DNA of 64,000 bases from Lepus europaeus (Eukaryota; Chordata; Mammalia; Lagomorpha; Leporidae), in NCBI RefSeq assembly GCF_033115175.1, contig NC_084834.1:90256462-90320461 (forward strand), in the 5' to 3' direction. The notes beneath the pieces were generated by a model. That model did no database searches and was not told the DNA's origin. It saw nothing but the letters and a program-made list of their open reading frames with translations. The translations under genes and the position numbers were made by a program. Within the stretch, counting starts at the first letter, position 1, and each line of letters begins with the position of its first letter. This document shows positions 44,396 through 56,551 of the stretch, one piece after another.

Positions 44396-45677
44396 CACTT
44401 CTAAATACAATATTAAAAATATAATAGAATAGGAAATGGTGGAGCCAGAGCCTTCATACACTGATGGTGCTTTGTATCATTGGGTTCTATTCCATTTACA
44501 GATTGGGAAAAAATGTTGCATCTGTATTCAACATATACAGACATTTTTCTTGTCATTATTCCCTAAATAATACAATATAACAACTGTTTACATAGCCTTA
44601 CATTGTATTAGTTATTACAAGTAAACATAAAGATGATTTACAATATATGGGAGGATGTATGTAGGTTGTATGTAAACACTACACCATTTTATATTTGAGA
44701 CTGCAACAGCCACAGGTTTTGGTATTTGCAGGAGGAAGGGTTCCTGGAAGCAGTCTCTCATGGATGCAGAAGGCCAACTGCATACAAAAGTCAACATATA
44801 TGAAAACAAACACACATTCTGTAGGAGTTGGGCAAAAAGTTTGACAAACGCTGATGGTGTGTCTACTTCCAATTATGCTTTTACTCACTGGGTAAACTCT
44901 AAAAACTCAATTTAACCAATTTATTAATTTATAGAATAGGGATACAAATATTTTTCTTCTCTACTTCCTGGGAGGCTTTTGAAAATCCAATGAGAAAACA
45001 TATGGGAGGGGGGCTCTGGAAGCAGTAAATTCTCTGTGTGTGTGCAATTTGATAAACTTGGATTTAGAATCGTCACCAAAAAATGCTGCAGGTGATATTT
45101 GGAATGAAAATAACTCCATGGTGGAGTTGTACTTTCGTGGGCTGTTAATACCCTTTCCCCCATAACAATGTAGGACTGTGTCTTAGTCTGTTTATAGTCT
45201 AAATAAGTTACAAAGAAAAGTTTAACTTGGCTCAGGGTTTCCAATACAAGGTCAAGGGACTGCATCTCATGATACCCTCCTGCCATCAGATGGTGAGAGA
45301 GAGAGAGCATGTCAAGGTCAAAGCCCTGGCCAAATTAGCACACCCATTCTCAAGATAACCCATGAACCCAAGAATCCATGGATCCATTCATGAAAGCAGA
45401 GTCCTAACCTACAAATTTTTCCTGGCCCCTGTTTTATCACCTCAAAATGGGGACTACATTTTAGAAGGGACAAACACAGCAGTCTGCTTAAAGTTAAGAG
45501 AGAGAACCCAGCATGAACTATCAGTAAACTGATTTTGATCTCTCTGGGTCTTTATCATAAAGTTTGATAATTCATCATCCGCATGACAAAAATCTGTTCT
45601 CAAGTGCCAGAGTGCCTTGCTCAAAGCCCAAATTCAATTACTATCAAGAAATGATTTTTTAAAATTGTATGTAACAG
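44396..45677. other. Intergenic sequence without recognised features
   Basis: Unique-looking AT-rich DNA; open frames show no family I recognise. Confidence 0.45.
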
Positions 45678-45995
45678 GGGCCAGTGCTGTGGCATAGCAG
45701 GTAAAGCCGTGCTAGCATCCCATATGGGCGCAGGTTCGAGTCCCGGCTGCTCCACTTCCCATCCATCTCTCTCTGTTATGGCCTGGGAAAGCAGTAGAAG
45801 ATGGCTCAAGTCCTTGGGCCCCTGCCCTGTATGGGAGACCAAAAGGAAGCTTCTGGCTTTGGATTGGCACAGCTCCAGCTGTTGAAGCCATTTGGGGAGT
45901 GAACCAGTGGATGGAAGACCTCTCTCTCTCTCTGCCTCTCCTTCTCTCTCTCACAAACTCTGACTTTCAAATAAATAAATCTTAAAAAAAAAGGT
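45678..45995 (+). mobile_element. CSINE2
   Basis: GGGGCCAGTGCTGTGGCATA head, CAAATAAATAAATC tail; about 250 bp before the HSD17B11 CpG island. Confidence 0.87.
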
Positions 45996-46239
45996 TAAAT
46001 TATTGAATACCAAAAAAAAAAAAAAAAGAGGGGCTACTAAACCAAAAGTTACACTGGACATCTTTAGGCAAAATTATTTTCCTTTTATTTTATTATTCAT
46101 GCTTGAGGCAGGGATTTATTAAGGTGGATCAATATAGAATTACTAAAATGGTATGAATTCCATTAGGTGAAGTTGTCTGTATGTACTGCGCTCGTGGAAT
46201 CAATCTCCTCTAATGTAAGTCTTTCTCCGGGGCTTGATT

Positions 46240-46855
46240 TTACCGTTGTCCTTGAGAGGACAAATTTCCTTGTCCGCCAGAAGCCTTACTCCGTTCGAAC
46301 TAAAACGCGGGGGACAGTCGTGTGTCAGAACAGTTGGCCTTGGGCGAGCCTTTAAGATAAGCATCTGCATTTGCTTCCCTTATCTAGCGACAGGCAACCG
46401 TCAACTTTCACCGCAGCAGCTGCGCTGCGGCCAAGGTCGGCTCGGGGAGTCAGGCACTGATCACTTTTAGGAACGGAAGCGCGCCACTGGAGCCCCAAGG
46501 TCGGCTGGGGGCCGCCGAGCGACAGCGAGCGGAGCGCGGCCGCGGCCGCACGCGTCGCCCGGGCAGCGCCAAGCCGGAGTAGGAAGCCTGGCTGGCGTGC
46601 GGACTTCGTCCCTCCCCGATCGCCCAGCCCGCGAGCGAGCGCTCGCCCGGCACTGCAGCCCGAGCCAATTGCAAAAGCCCTAGCGAAGCCCGGCCCAGCG
46701 GAAGGAGCGGCGCGCAGTTGTTTGTTTCTCTTCGCCGTAGGAGCTCTGCCTCGCCCTGGCTTTTCCTCGCCCTGGGGTTTGACTCCACGACCCCCTTAAG
46801 CGAGGGTCGGGGTGATTGGTAGAAGCCAACGAGTCCCGAGCTCGCCGCGGCCAGG
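46240..46855 (+). promoter_or_regulatory. HSD17B11: CpG-island promoter and 5' UTR of HSD17B11
   Basis: G+C and CpG density rise strongly from about 46.25 kb and peak near 46.48-46.65 kb (for example GGCCGCGGCCGCACGCG). No TATA box is seen. CCAAT-type elements occur in both orientations, GATTGGT near 46813 and GCCAAT near 46664. The region is free of repeats although SINEs abound on both sides. A long minus-strand open frame here (46450-46980) is a GC-rich shadow and is not called. Confidence 0.75.
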
Positions 46856-47065
46856 ATGAAATTCGTTCTGGACATCCTCCTGCTCCTGCCCTTGCTCATT
46901 CTCTTCTCCTTAGAGTCCTTCGTGAAGCTTTTTATTCCTAAGAAGAGAAAATCAGTCAGCGGAGAAATCGTGCTGATCACCGGAGCCGGACACGGAATCG
47001 GGAGGCAGACTGCCTATGAATTTGCCAAACTTAAAAGCAAATTGGTTCTCTGGGATATAAATAAG
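46856..47065 (+). CDS. HSD17B11: HSD17B11 coding exon 1 (membrane anchor and NAD-binding motif)
   Basis: HSD17B11 is a short-chain dehydrogenase of the ER and lipid droplets that oxidises 17-beta-hydroxysteroids such as androstanediol. Exon 1 encodes residues 1-70. Residues 1-27 are a hydrophobic N-terminal anchor ([14 protein letters not shown]...), followed by a basic patch PKKRK at 28-32. The Rossmann cofactor motif TGAGHGIG is at 42-49, and an acidic residue follows beta-strand 2 (Asp67 in WDINK), as in NAD-preferring SDRs. The ATG has A at -3. The exon ends in AAG at a GTAACA donor, phase 0. The sequence fits HSD17B11 better than the paralogue HSD17B13 (for example [10 protein letters not shown] and [10 protein letters not shown]). 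Confidence 0.96.
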
Positions 47066-47513
47066 GTAACAGCGTTTCCTGTGCTTTACTTTTCGGGTGC
47101 CTTCGATCTGGGGACGCGTCTGCGTCTTGCCGGCAACCACCCTTCATGGCATCTCTGTAGAACAGGTGTGAGATTGCCTTGAGCATTGCACAGGTGGGCG
47201 GACGCGGATTCATTCCCATGTTTATGGTCGCACGGCGAACAGACCTAGAGCGTGTTTAAGATGCTCAGTTCCTGCTCATCACTCGTTTGGTCTTATCAAT
47301 TGATTCTCACTTTTGCTTTAAAAAATCATTTGTAATCTCTTGAACGTGATTTCACTGGATCACAGGGAAAAAGTAAGAGTCTTAGCTAGTACATTACAAG
47401 ACTAAGAAGCTTGTGCCTATTAAGAAAAAAGCCCTGCCTGCAGTAGCTAAGCAGTTTAAAAGATTATGACCAACAGAAAGCAAGGTACTGTGCCTTAGTT
47501 ATTGCCAAGGGTA
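47066..47513 (+). other. HSD17B11: Start of HSD17B11 intron 1
   Basis: Repeat-free, CpG content falling off from the island. Nothing else recognised. Confidence 0.6.
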
Positions 47514-47836
47514 ATTTTAAAAAATTTTTATTTATTTGTTTATTTATTGAAAGTCAGAGTTCCAGAGAGAGAAGGAGAGACACACGGAAAGACAGCTTCT
47601 ATCCTCTGGTTCACTCCCCAGATGGCATCAATGGCGAGGGCAGAGCCAAGAGCTTCATCTGTATCTCCCACGTGGGTGGCTGACCCCAAGCACCTGGACC
47701 ATCTTTGTGCCTTCCCAGCCAGGCACATTAGCAGGGAGCTGGACTGGAAGTGGAGCAGGCAGGACAAGAACCCATTCCCATATGTGGTGCAGCATCGGAG
47801 GCGGCAGATTTACCTGCTTAGCCACAACACTGCCCT
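47514..47836 (-). mobile_element. CSINE2
   Basis: TTTTATTTATTTGTTTATTT at left, AGCCACAACACTGCCC at right. Confidence 0.85.
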
Positions 47837-47861
47837 TCGTACCCCCAACCCAGCAGTAAAT

Positions 47862-48165
47862 TTTTTAAAAAATTTATTTGAAAGGTGAAGTTACAGAGAG
47901 AGAGATGGGACACAGGGAGAGAGAAGACTTCCATTCGCTGGTTAACTCTCCAAATGGTCACAACCCGCTGGTGCTGGGCCAGGTGGTAACTGGGAGCCAG
48001 GAGCTTCTTCTGGGTCTCCCATATGGGTGGCAGCCCTTTTTGGCTGCTTTTCCAGGTGCATTAGCAGGGAGCTGGATTGCAAGTGGACTTGAAACCATGC
48101 CTATATGGTATGCTGGTGCTGCAGGCGGCAGCTTAACCCACTATGCCACAGTGCCCCCCACCCCG
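47862..48165 (-). mobile_element. CSINE2
   Basis: AAATTTATTTGAAAGGTGAA at left, CTATGCCACAGTGCCCCCC at right. Confidence 0.83.
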
Positions 48166-48175
48166 GGAAATTTTT

Positions 48176-48523
48176 TAAAAATCATTTTTTTGGGGCCAGC
48201 GCTGTAGCTTAGCAGGTAAAGCCACCGCCTGCAGTGCTGGCATCCCATATGGGCTCAGGTTCGAGTCCCGGCTGCTCCACTTCCCATCCAGCTCTCTGCT
48301 GTGGCCTGGGAAAGCAGTAGAATATGACCCAAGTCCTTGGGCCCTGCACCTGAGTGGAAGACTCAGAAGAAGCTCCTGGCTTCACATTGGCACAGCTCCA
48401 GCCGTTGCAGCCATCTGGGGAGTGAACCAGCGGATGGAAGACCTCTCTCTCTCTCTTTGCCTCTGTCTCTTTGTAACTCTGCCTTTCAAGTAAATAAATA
48501 AGTCTTTAAAAAATCATTTTTTT
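48176..48523 (+). mobile_element. CSINE2 with target-site duplication
   Basis: SINE 48192-48507 between AAAAATCATTTTTTT copies. Confidence 0.88.
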
Positions 48524-48539
48524 AGTAAAAACCATAGAG

Positions 48540-48726
48540 TAGGGGTTTGGTGCATCAGTTAAAATGCAGCATTGGATGCCAGTTTTCCTATCTGTGTGTC
48601 CAGATTACAGTCCTGGCTCTGCTTCCAATTCCGGCATCTTTCTAATGCACACCGGCAGCAGGTGATGGCCTAGGTATTGGGGTCACTGCCGCCTGCTTGG
48701 GAGATCTTGCTTGTGTGCTGGTTTGC
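48540..48726 (+). mobile_element. Old SINE fragment
   Basis: GTTAAAATGCAGCATTGGAT, GCACACCGGCAGCAGGTGAT. Confidence 0.6.
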
Positions 48727-49558
48727 ATAAAATGTTGTTCAATCTGGAGTTAAGGTGGAGACCAATGAGTCAAGATTAAAAGATGCTGAGGGTGCCGTGA
48801 GCTCTGTGCTCTCTGTTGAGAGCAATCAACAAATGTGAAGGCTGGCACAGAGTGAGGCAAAGCAGAGAAGTGAAAGAAATGTCTAGATCTGTGCAGTGCC
48901 ATGGCAGGTAGAAGGCACCGGTCCCCTGTAACTGTCAAGAATTTGAAATGTGCCTAGTCTGAACTGAGTTGTGCTGTAGGTAGAAGTCATCCACAGGATT
49001 TCAAAGACTTACTGTGAAAAAAAAATGTAGAACATCTTATTAGGAGTTTTTAATATGTGAAATGATAAATATGTAGATATTAAGTTACATAAAAGAATGG
49101 ATTGAACAATTTGTCCTGATAGCTCAAATTCTTCAGTTGATTCTTCAATTGAGAAATTTGTCTCTGCAGGTCAAATATTATGAACCTGTAGGTTGTAGTT
49201 ACTACCCATCATCCAGCTGTTTATTTGCACACTGTTGGCATCTGTTCTACCCAACCTTTGCTGCCTATTTTACAACAGATAGTTCAGCCTGGTTCTACCA
49301 TGCATGGGCTGTGTGTAGTAATATTCAGCCTCTCCCTGGTTGCCAGCTTGCTTAAGGTTAACCACAGTGATTCCAGCCTCTGTTCCAGGTCATCACTTTG
49401 TGTGTCTACACAAAATATCAAATCATAGTTAAAACAAAAGTAAAGCAAAGTGCAAGACCACAAGAGAAATTGGTTGTGAAATGTTGGACTGATATTTGGC
49501 CAGATTTATGTGGTGCAGTCAGTTTGGAAATAAAACTTGCAATTTCCTTTAGTTGTGT
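48727..49558. other. HSD17B11 intron 1 sequence, nothing recognised
   Basis: No exon or clear repeat seen. Confidence 0.5.
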
Positions 49559-49745
49559 ATGAGGGCATTTCAAAATTTTCAGGAGCAGGTGTTTGGCTTA
49601 GTAGTGAAGACGCTGTTTAGGACACCTGCATCCCATATCCAAGTTCCTACATCAAATCCCTGCGTGGCTCCAGCTTGCTTTTAACATGTACCCTGAGAGG
49701 CAGTAGGTGGTGGTTCAAGCAGTTGGGTCCCTGCCATCTACATGG
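49559..49745 (+). mobile_element. MITE end followed by old SINE fragment
   Basis: GAGGGCATTTCAAAATTTTC at 49561 resembles the MITE terminus. From 49583 an old SINE follows (AGGACACCTGCATCCCATAT, AGGCAGTAGGTGGTGGTTCA). Confidence 0.55.
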
Positions 49746-50189
49746 TGTACAAATAATTGTTATACTGTATGGTTTAATAAATAGTAGCAAGAAAAAACTC
49801 TGAACATGTTCAGTTACAGGTACAGCCGTCATGGGCCTAACTGCATTTTCTATCTGTTGGTTGACGCCGTGGATACAGAATTTACAGAGGACCAACTGTA
49901 TGAGTACACTGTTAAATTAAATTTTGTACTTTAAAGTGGCAACTAGAAAAAAAAAGAATTACACATATGTGTTTCATACTGTGTTTCTATGGGATAGTAC
50001 TAATCAAGATGATCCTTTTGCCACTGAGTTGAGAAGAAGATGAAGCAGAGATGAGGCTAAAGGAGCAAGCAACGCAAGCAGGGCAGTCAAGATTGACTCT
50101 AGATAATGCAAGTAGGAGATGATGTGTGGAAGCTTGTCAGACTAGGTTGGTACTAACAGTGGTGGTAAAAATGATCAGAAAAATTAAGG

Positions 50190-50480
50190 ACAGGAGTAGG
50201 CCTTCAGCCTAGCAATTAGGAAGCCTTCATCCCACATCAGAGTGCCTGGGTTTTGTTTCACCACTCTGACTTCAGCTTCATGCCAGTGTGGACCCTGGCG
50301 GATTGTAGGGATGGCTCCAGTAGTTGCTCTCCCAATGTGGGAGACCTAGGTTGCATTCTCAGTTCCTGGCTCTGGCAGTGGCCCAGCCCCAGCTGTCATG
50401 GTCATTTGGGGAGTGAGCTAGAGGACTGATGCTCTCTTCATCTCTGTCTCTGTGCCTCTCAAATAAACAAGAAAGGAAAG
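50190..50480 (+). mobile_element. Old tRNA-type SINE
   Basis: CACATCAGAGTGCCTGGGTT, GTCATTTGGGGAGTGAGCTA, CTCAAATAAACAAG tail. Confidence 0.68.
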
Positions 50481-51839
50481 AAGGGAGTTGGGGGAGAAGG
50501 AAAGTAGAAAAAGACAATGTAGCTTTTATTAGATTAAATTAGTTTAAGTAAACATGAGATTACATCCTTTCTACTTTTTGTGGGTAAAAACATTTATTTT
50601 TTAAACTGAAATTACATTGATGGTTATTTTGTTAGTTCTTAGTGTCCATTTGGGAAAATAAAAGGTTGGCAATCCTAGTTCACTGTTTTTCTTGAAATTT
50701 TATGGATTTTAAATGCTGAAAATCTGAGAACTAAACCTGAACAGAGAAAGGCAGGGTGGGGTTTTCAAGCAGTCCAGATTGAAGGTACCAGAGATGTAGA
50801 ACCCAGGTTGGTGACTATGTGGAGAATGAGGAAGAGAGTGAAGTGGAGTTTAGGATTTTTGGATCAAGCTGGAAGGGCAGGGATGGACCAGATCAAGTTC
50901 TTGTCATAGAGAGTACAAGACAGATTGGTCCCCCAAACAGTTTCTGAGATTAACCCAAGAAGTGAAGCCAGCAATGTCCAAATGTACCAATCTCAGGATG
51001 TCGGAGGTCCACATCTTCGTATGCATCATAAAGGCTGTGAAAGGAATGACAAATCAGGGAAGAATTCCTGGTGGCTTCAGCTTTGTTCTACTGAGACCGG
51101 ACACCAGGAATTTTTCATTCTGCTTTGTATGGATAATCCGGCCTTTCTAGACCATTCCCATCCCTGTAACCTGATTAGATGCATTTGGAAAGATAAATTT
51201 ACAGTAATTGGACACATAGAATATGCACAAAGACTGTTTACTCAATGAAAAAGTGAATTTGTGGATCAGTGGGAAAAAGAATCAGAAAAGCATTTAAATG
51301 TTTAGTAATGTAAGTGATGGGTGAAAATGTCGCAGTTGTGGCGAGAGAGGGCTGAAGAAGAGCCCAGAATTAAAACTTGAGAACTGAATCCAACACAGAA
51401 AAAAGTTGCCAGGGGAAATCTTGAAGGATTATGAGCAATTTCACATGCTGAGGCCAAATTTAAAGAGAGATTCACTCTCCGCTGAAGCCTGGTTATTTTT
51501 TTTATTTCTTACCAAGAAAATGTAGGAGCTGGCTGAAAATTTCCCGGAAAGAATTTGCAGTGTAAATTGATTGCCTAGTTCAGAGGGTGTGGAAAGTAGA
51601 CCTTTGGCCTGCATGAGAAAGACCAAAGACACAGGGCAACTGTGCAGCCCTCGTGAGAGAAAAGCCTCTGCTTCCAGCAGCGCCCCGACCTGGGTGGTCA
51701 CAGAAAGCCACCTGGAGGAAGCAAAGCTCTGAAAAGGAAGAAATGGAAAGTGGATTTTATTGTTAAACTTTGAAGTAAAGAAATTTATTTGTTCAAACTA
51801 AAATTTTTTATGATGAGACACACCAACGAATCCATACAA
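50481..51839. other. HSD17B11 intron 1 sequence, no recognised gene
   Basis: An open frame at 50925-51248 (107 codons) has no similarity I recognise. An overlapping frame at 50962-51150 is also open. It is treated as non-coding. Confidence 0.4.
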
Positions 51840-51899
51840 TTTGCTTACTTTTTTTCAATATGGTAAATATATGACATACAATTTACCATTTAACCTTTT

Positions 51900-52222
51900 T
51901 TTTAAAAAATATTCATTTACTTCATGGTGAAGTTACAGAGAGGCACAGGCAGAGAGAGGCAAAGAGAGAGCGGTCTTCCCTCTGCTGGTTCACTCCGCAG
52001 ATGGCTGCAACAGCTGGAGCTCCACCAATCTGAATCCAGGAGCCAGGAGCTTCTTCTGGGTCTCCCACATGGGTGCAGGGCCTGAGGACTTGGGCCATCT
52101 TCTACTGCTTTCCCAAGCCATAGCAGAGAGCTGGATGGGAAGTGGAGCCGCCGGGACTTGAACAGGCGCCCATATGGGATGTGGGCACTGCAGGCTTAAC
52201 CCATTAAGCCATGGCGCTAGCC
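51900..52222 (-). mobile_element. CSINE2
   Basis: AAAATATTCATTTACTTCAT at left, AAGCCATGGCGCTAGCCCC at right. Confidence 0.87.
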
Positions 52223-52589
52223 CCTTAAGCCTTTTTTTTTTTTTTTTTAATTTTTGACAGGCAGAGTGGACAGTGAGAGAGAGACAGAGAGAAAGGTCTT
52301 CCTTTTGCCGTTGGTTCACCCTCCAATGGCCGCCGCGGTAGCGCGCTGCGGCCGGCGCACCGCGCTGTTCCAATGGCAGGAGCCAGGTGCTTCTCCTGGT
52401 CTCCCATGGGGTGCAGAGCCCAAACACTTGGGCCATCCTCCACTGCACTCCCTGGCCACAGCAGAGAGCTGGCCTGGAAGAGGGGCAACCGGGACAGGAT
52501 CGGTGCCCCGACCGGGACTAGAACCCGGTGTGCCGGCGCCACAGGAGGAGGATTAGCCTGTTGAGCCACGGCGCCGGCCCCCTTAAGCC
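52221..52589 (-). mobile_element. Young CSINE inserted at the 5' flank of a CSINE2
   Basis: SINE 52232-52578. CCCCTTAAGCC flanks both sides. AGCGCGCTACCGCGG variant. Confidence 0.9.
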
Positions 52590-53220
52590 ATTTTTAAAAG
52601 TACAGTTTAGTGGCATTAAGTACATTCACATTGTTATGCAATGAACTCAGGTGTCTCTCTAGAGCTTATTCATCTTCCCAGACTGAAATCCTTTCTCTCA
52701 GCACCCCCTCCTCCCACAGCTACCTGTCTACTTTCTGTCTCTATGAGTGTGATACTCACATAAGTGGAATTATATTTATCACTCTGTGTGGCTTATTTCA
52801 CCTGGCATCATGTCCTCAAGGTTGCATATGTTATAGCATGTGTTAGAATTTCATTCCTTTTAAAGATTGAGTAATATATACTACATTATATATACTACAT
52901 GTATATACTACATTAATAAAATATTCTTGTACTTAGAAAGGGACTGTCAAAAGCTGGCAGTTAGGTACAGGAGGGCAACATAAAGTATAAGAGATGCCTG
53001 GTGATCCTTAAAGACAAGGGCTTCTCATTAGAGTTATACAATAGTTTGTAGGGGGAGATTTCAGTAAAGAAAAGACACCTTGTCTATGTGGGAGTTAATA
53101 TAGAATACAAAGAAATATATATGAATGAAATAGACATCTTGTGATTTGTTGTTTTAGCTGTTGTTTATAAATCTGTGGAACTGTGGTCTTTCTACTTTTT
53201 ACTTGTTGAATATTATATTT

Positions 53221-53564
53221 AGTAGTGCATGAAGGCTGGTGCTGTGGCTCACTTGGCTAATCCTCCGCCTGTGGCGCCGGCACCCCCAGTTCTAGTCCCA
53301 GTTGGGGCGCCAGATTCTGTCCCAGTTGCTCCTCTTCCAGTCCAGCTCTCTGCTGTGGCCCGGGAAGGCAGTGGAGAATGGCCCAGGTCCTTGGGCCCTG
53401 CACCTACATGGGAGACCAGGAGAAAGCACCTGGCTGCTAGCTTCGGATCAGCGCAGCGTGGCGGCCATTTTGGGGGTGAACCAACGGAAGGAAGCTCTTT
53501 CTCTCTGTCTCCTCACTGTCTAACTCTGCCTGTCAAAAAAAAAAAAAAAAAGTAGTGCATGAAG
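53221..53564 (+). mobile_element. CSINE with 14-bp target-site duplication
   Basis: SINE 53235-53550 between perfect AGTAGTGCATGAAG copies. Confidence 0.93.
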
Positions 53565-54077
53565 CCTGTGACTATGGAGTGGATTGAAATTATGTTTTTG
53601 CCAAAAGAAGCAGGAAGGAAGGAGGAGGATTGAGGAAGGAAGAGAGGGAGGGAAATACAGTTATCTTCTTAGAATTGCATCTATGCATCTATGCAATACA
53701 TGAAATCTGTTCTCTTTAAGTAATAGAAATTTTTAAAAAAGCATTGTTTCCTCTTAGAATACTAATGTGAGGAGTCAGATGGTTGAATAGGCTGTCTGGA
53801 AATCGAGGGTGGAAAATGTTCCCCCAAAAGTTATCTTTAGCAAGGTTTGAAGTTCCTGCTGACCTCTCCCTGGGAGTTTCCAATCTTATCATGAGACTAG
53901 TAAGGGAGTGGCAACCCCACCCTCTGAGCTCCCAGAATTAGGTATCCCACCTCTGTGATGGCCAGCCAGACAGGATAAAGGATTGCAAACCAGGTCTTTT
54001 GATGGGTTTTGTCCCTGCCTTGTAACTGAATGTCAATCTGATTATCAAGTTTTTTTTAAAAATTGTGCTTAAGAACT

Positions 54078-54411
54078 CCAGTGCCAGGCCCGTGCTTTGG
54101 CTCACTTGGCTAATCCTATGCCTGCGATGCCAGCATCCCATATGGACACCAGATTCTAGTCCCGGTTGCTCCTCTTCCAGTCCAGCTCTCTGCTGTGGCT
54201 CGGGAGGGCAGTGGAGGATGGCCCAAGTGCTTGGGCCCCTGCACCTGCATGGGAGACCAGGAAGAAGCAGCTGGCTCCAGGCTTCAGATCGGTGCAGCAC
54301 CGGCCGTAGCGGCCATTTGGGGAGTGAACCAACGGAAGGAAGACCTTTCTCTCTGTCTCTCTCTCTCACTATCTATATCTCTGTCCAAAAAAAAAAAAAG
54401 ACCCAGTGCCA
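54078..54411 (+). mobile_element. CSINE
   Basis: SINE 54087-54402, flanks CCAGTGCCA. Confidence 0.88.
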
Positions 54412-54856
54412 AGGGGCCCTTTGGTTTTTTCCTTGCCTAGTATCTTCCTCCATGCCACCCTGGCTGAACGTCTTTGACTCTAATAAATCTTGCTTTTTAA
54501 ATCTCTGTCTACTTGGAAATTCATCTTCCATGTGAGACAAAGAACCGAGGTAATAATATTCTCTCCACCATCACTTCACCTGTAACACTAACAAACTCAC
54601 TATACAAACTACTAATTTTGCCATAGCTATTCAGATTTGGTTTTTCCATGACATTGCTAACATTAATTCTCAGCATTCCACAACATTAATTCACTAGCAG
54701 TTTTGTTCATTGGTGTGCTGACATACCATCCTCTCTGGGTACACATGTAAGCTCTCACAGGGTTTATCTGTGCATTAGTTGACAATTTCTTGGCTTGCAA
54801 AGTTCCCAGACTAGACTTCAATCCAATAATTTGAAACAGTCCTTTAAAATAAAAAA

Positions 54857-55005
54857 GCCTGAGTTAGATGTTGTGGCACAGCAAGTTAAACCATCATATT
54901 GGAGTGTCAGTTGGAGTCCTGGCTATTTCACTTCCAATTCAGCTCCCTGCTAATGCATCTGAGAAGCGGATGCTGCTCACTTGGGAGACCCAGATGGGGT
55001 TCCCT
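54857..55005 (+). mobile_element. Old CSINE2 fragment
   Basis: GTTAGATGTTGTGGCACAGC head; the 3' half is lost or unrecognisable. Confidence 0.65.
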
Positions 55006-55618
55006 CCCACTCCTCCATCAGGCGGTCACCATTCCTGCTGACTACCTCCAAAGGTGGGTTTCTCCTCTACCTTCTTTCTTGTAATGCCACAGTTCAAGTT
55101 CTCATGCCTGAATTCACTGTAACTGCCTCAGTTTTTCTCCTTTCCTCTGGTGTTGCCTCCTAAAATCCTCCCTCCATTCATTAGCTAGAATAATCAGTAC
55201 AACACACACACCTGATTTAGTAGTTTAATCAGTGGCTCTCTATTCACTTTTTAGATAAAACTTAGTATGACCTGTAACACCGTAATATGGACTCCTGCTA
55301 GCCTTGAACATTAAGATCCATCCAGCAACACCGGTCCACTAGTGTTTCCCACAGGACTGTTCTGTCCTTGCTTTTGCCCTGTCTCATGTACTCTTCCACA
55401 CACCTTTTCCCTGACTATTCCACTCAACTTGAGACCTAAGTCACGTTATTCTTCTTCTAGAATTACTTTGCATGCCCCTCCATTGTGTTCTCATTGTTCC
55501 CTGCATATAACTTTCTTTTCATACTAACCACAATGTACTAGGTTGAACAGTATCGAACCATCAGTATTCACTTATTACCAAAACAGTGGTAATTTTCCAT
55601 GGCCCTGTTGAACTCTTA
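55006..55618. other. HSD17B11 intron 1 sequence, nothing recognised
   Basis: C/T-rich; no exon or repeat assigned. Confidence 0.45.
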
Positions 55619-55624
55619 TATTTA

Positions 55625-55958
55625 CTTTATTTATTTATTTTGACAGGCAGAGTGGATAGTGAGAGAGAGAGACAGAGAGAAAGGTCTTCCTTTTTTGCCA
55701 TTGGTTCACCCTCCAATGGCCACTGTGGCCGGCGCATCGTGCTGATCCGAAGCCAGGAGCCAGGTGCTTCTCCTGGTCTCCCACGCAGGTGCAGGGCCCA
55801 AGCACTTGGGCCATCCTGCACTGCCTTCCCGGGCCATAGCAGAGAGCTGGCCTGGAAGAGGGGCAACCGGGATAGAATCCGGCGCCCCAACCGGGACTAG
55901 AACTCGGTGTGCCGGTGCCGCAAAGCGGAGGATTAGCCTGTTAAGCCACGGTGCTGGC
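55625..55958 (-). mobile_element. CSINE
   Basis: TTTATTTATTTTGACAGGCA at left, AAGCCACGGTGCTGGC at right; flanks TACTTTAT. Confidence 0.88.
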
Positions 55959-56186
55959 TACTTTATGTTTATTTCTGTTACACTGAGAGCTTTTTAGGTG
56001 AGAACTCTTTCTTATTTATATTCCTGTCCACAAGGTCCTTCTAAGGTCACTAGATATGACCTGTACATTGAAAAGTTGGAGGAAGAAGTGAGTGAATATA
56101 GTTAACTCATTACTTATTTGGCAACTGCTAATTTGATGCCCATGAGTAATTTTTAATGACATGGAAAAAAGCTTAATGTTGCATTT

Positions 56187-56551
56187 AAAAAAAATCCTGG
56201 GGGCTGGTGGGTTAATGCCCTGTCCTGAAGCGCCAGCATCCCATATAGGCACCGGTTCAAGACCTGGCTGCTCTACTTCCAATCCAGCTCTCTGCTATGG
56301 CCTGGGAAAGCAGTAGAAGATGGCCCAAGTCCTTGGGCCCCTACACCCATGTGGGAGACCCAGAAGAAGCTCCTGGCTCCTGGATTCAGATTGGTGGAGC
56401 TCCAGCTGTTGCAGCCATCTGCGGAGTGAACCAGCAGAGGGAAGACCTCTCTCTCTCTTCTCTCTGCCTCTCCTCTCTCTCTGTGTAACTCTGACTTTCA
56501 AATAAATAAAAAAAATTTTAAAAAAAGAAAAATATTCTAAAAAAAATCCTA
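56187..56551 (+). mobile_element. CSINE2 with shortened head
   Basis: SINE 56199-56538, AAAAAAAATCCT flanks. GGGGGCTGGTGGGTTAATGC lacks the usual head bases between. Confidence 0.85.

Larger units (their letters stand above)
51840..52880 (-). mobile_element. Old L1M fragment interrupted by two SINEs
   Basis: 51870-51900 (ACATACAATTTACCATTTAA) continues after the SINEs at 52585 (AAGTACAGTTTAGTGGCATT, TAAGTGGAATTATATTTATC, CATGTCCTCAAGGTTGCATA). Confidence 0.72.

Noticed and set aside
46450..46980. 176-codon minus-strand frame over HSD17B11 exon 1
   Set aside because: GC-rich shadow of the CpG island and of the real plus-strand exon.
46856..47065. HSD17B13 as identity of the dehydrogenase
   Set aside because: N-terminal anchor and residues around [17 protein letters not shown] and EDIYSSAKK fit HSD17B11 better than HSD17B13.
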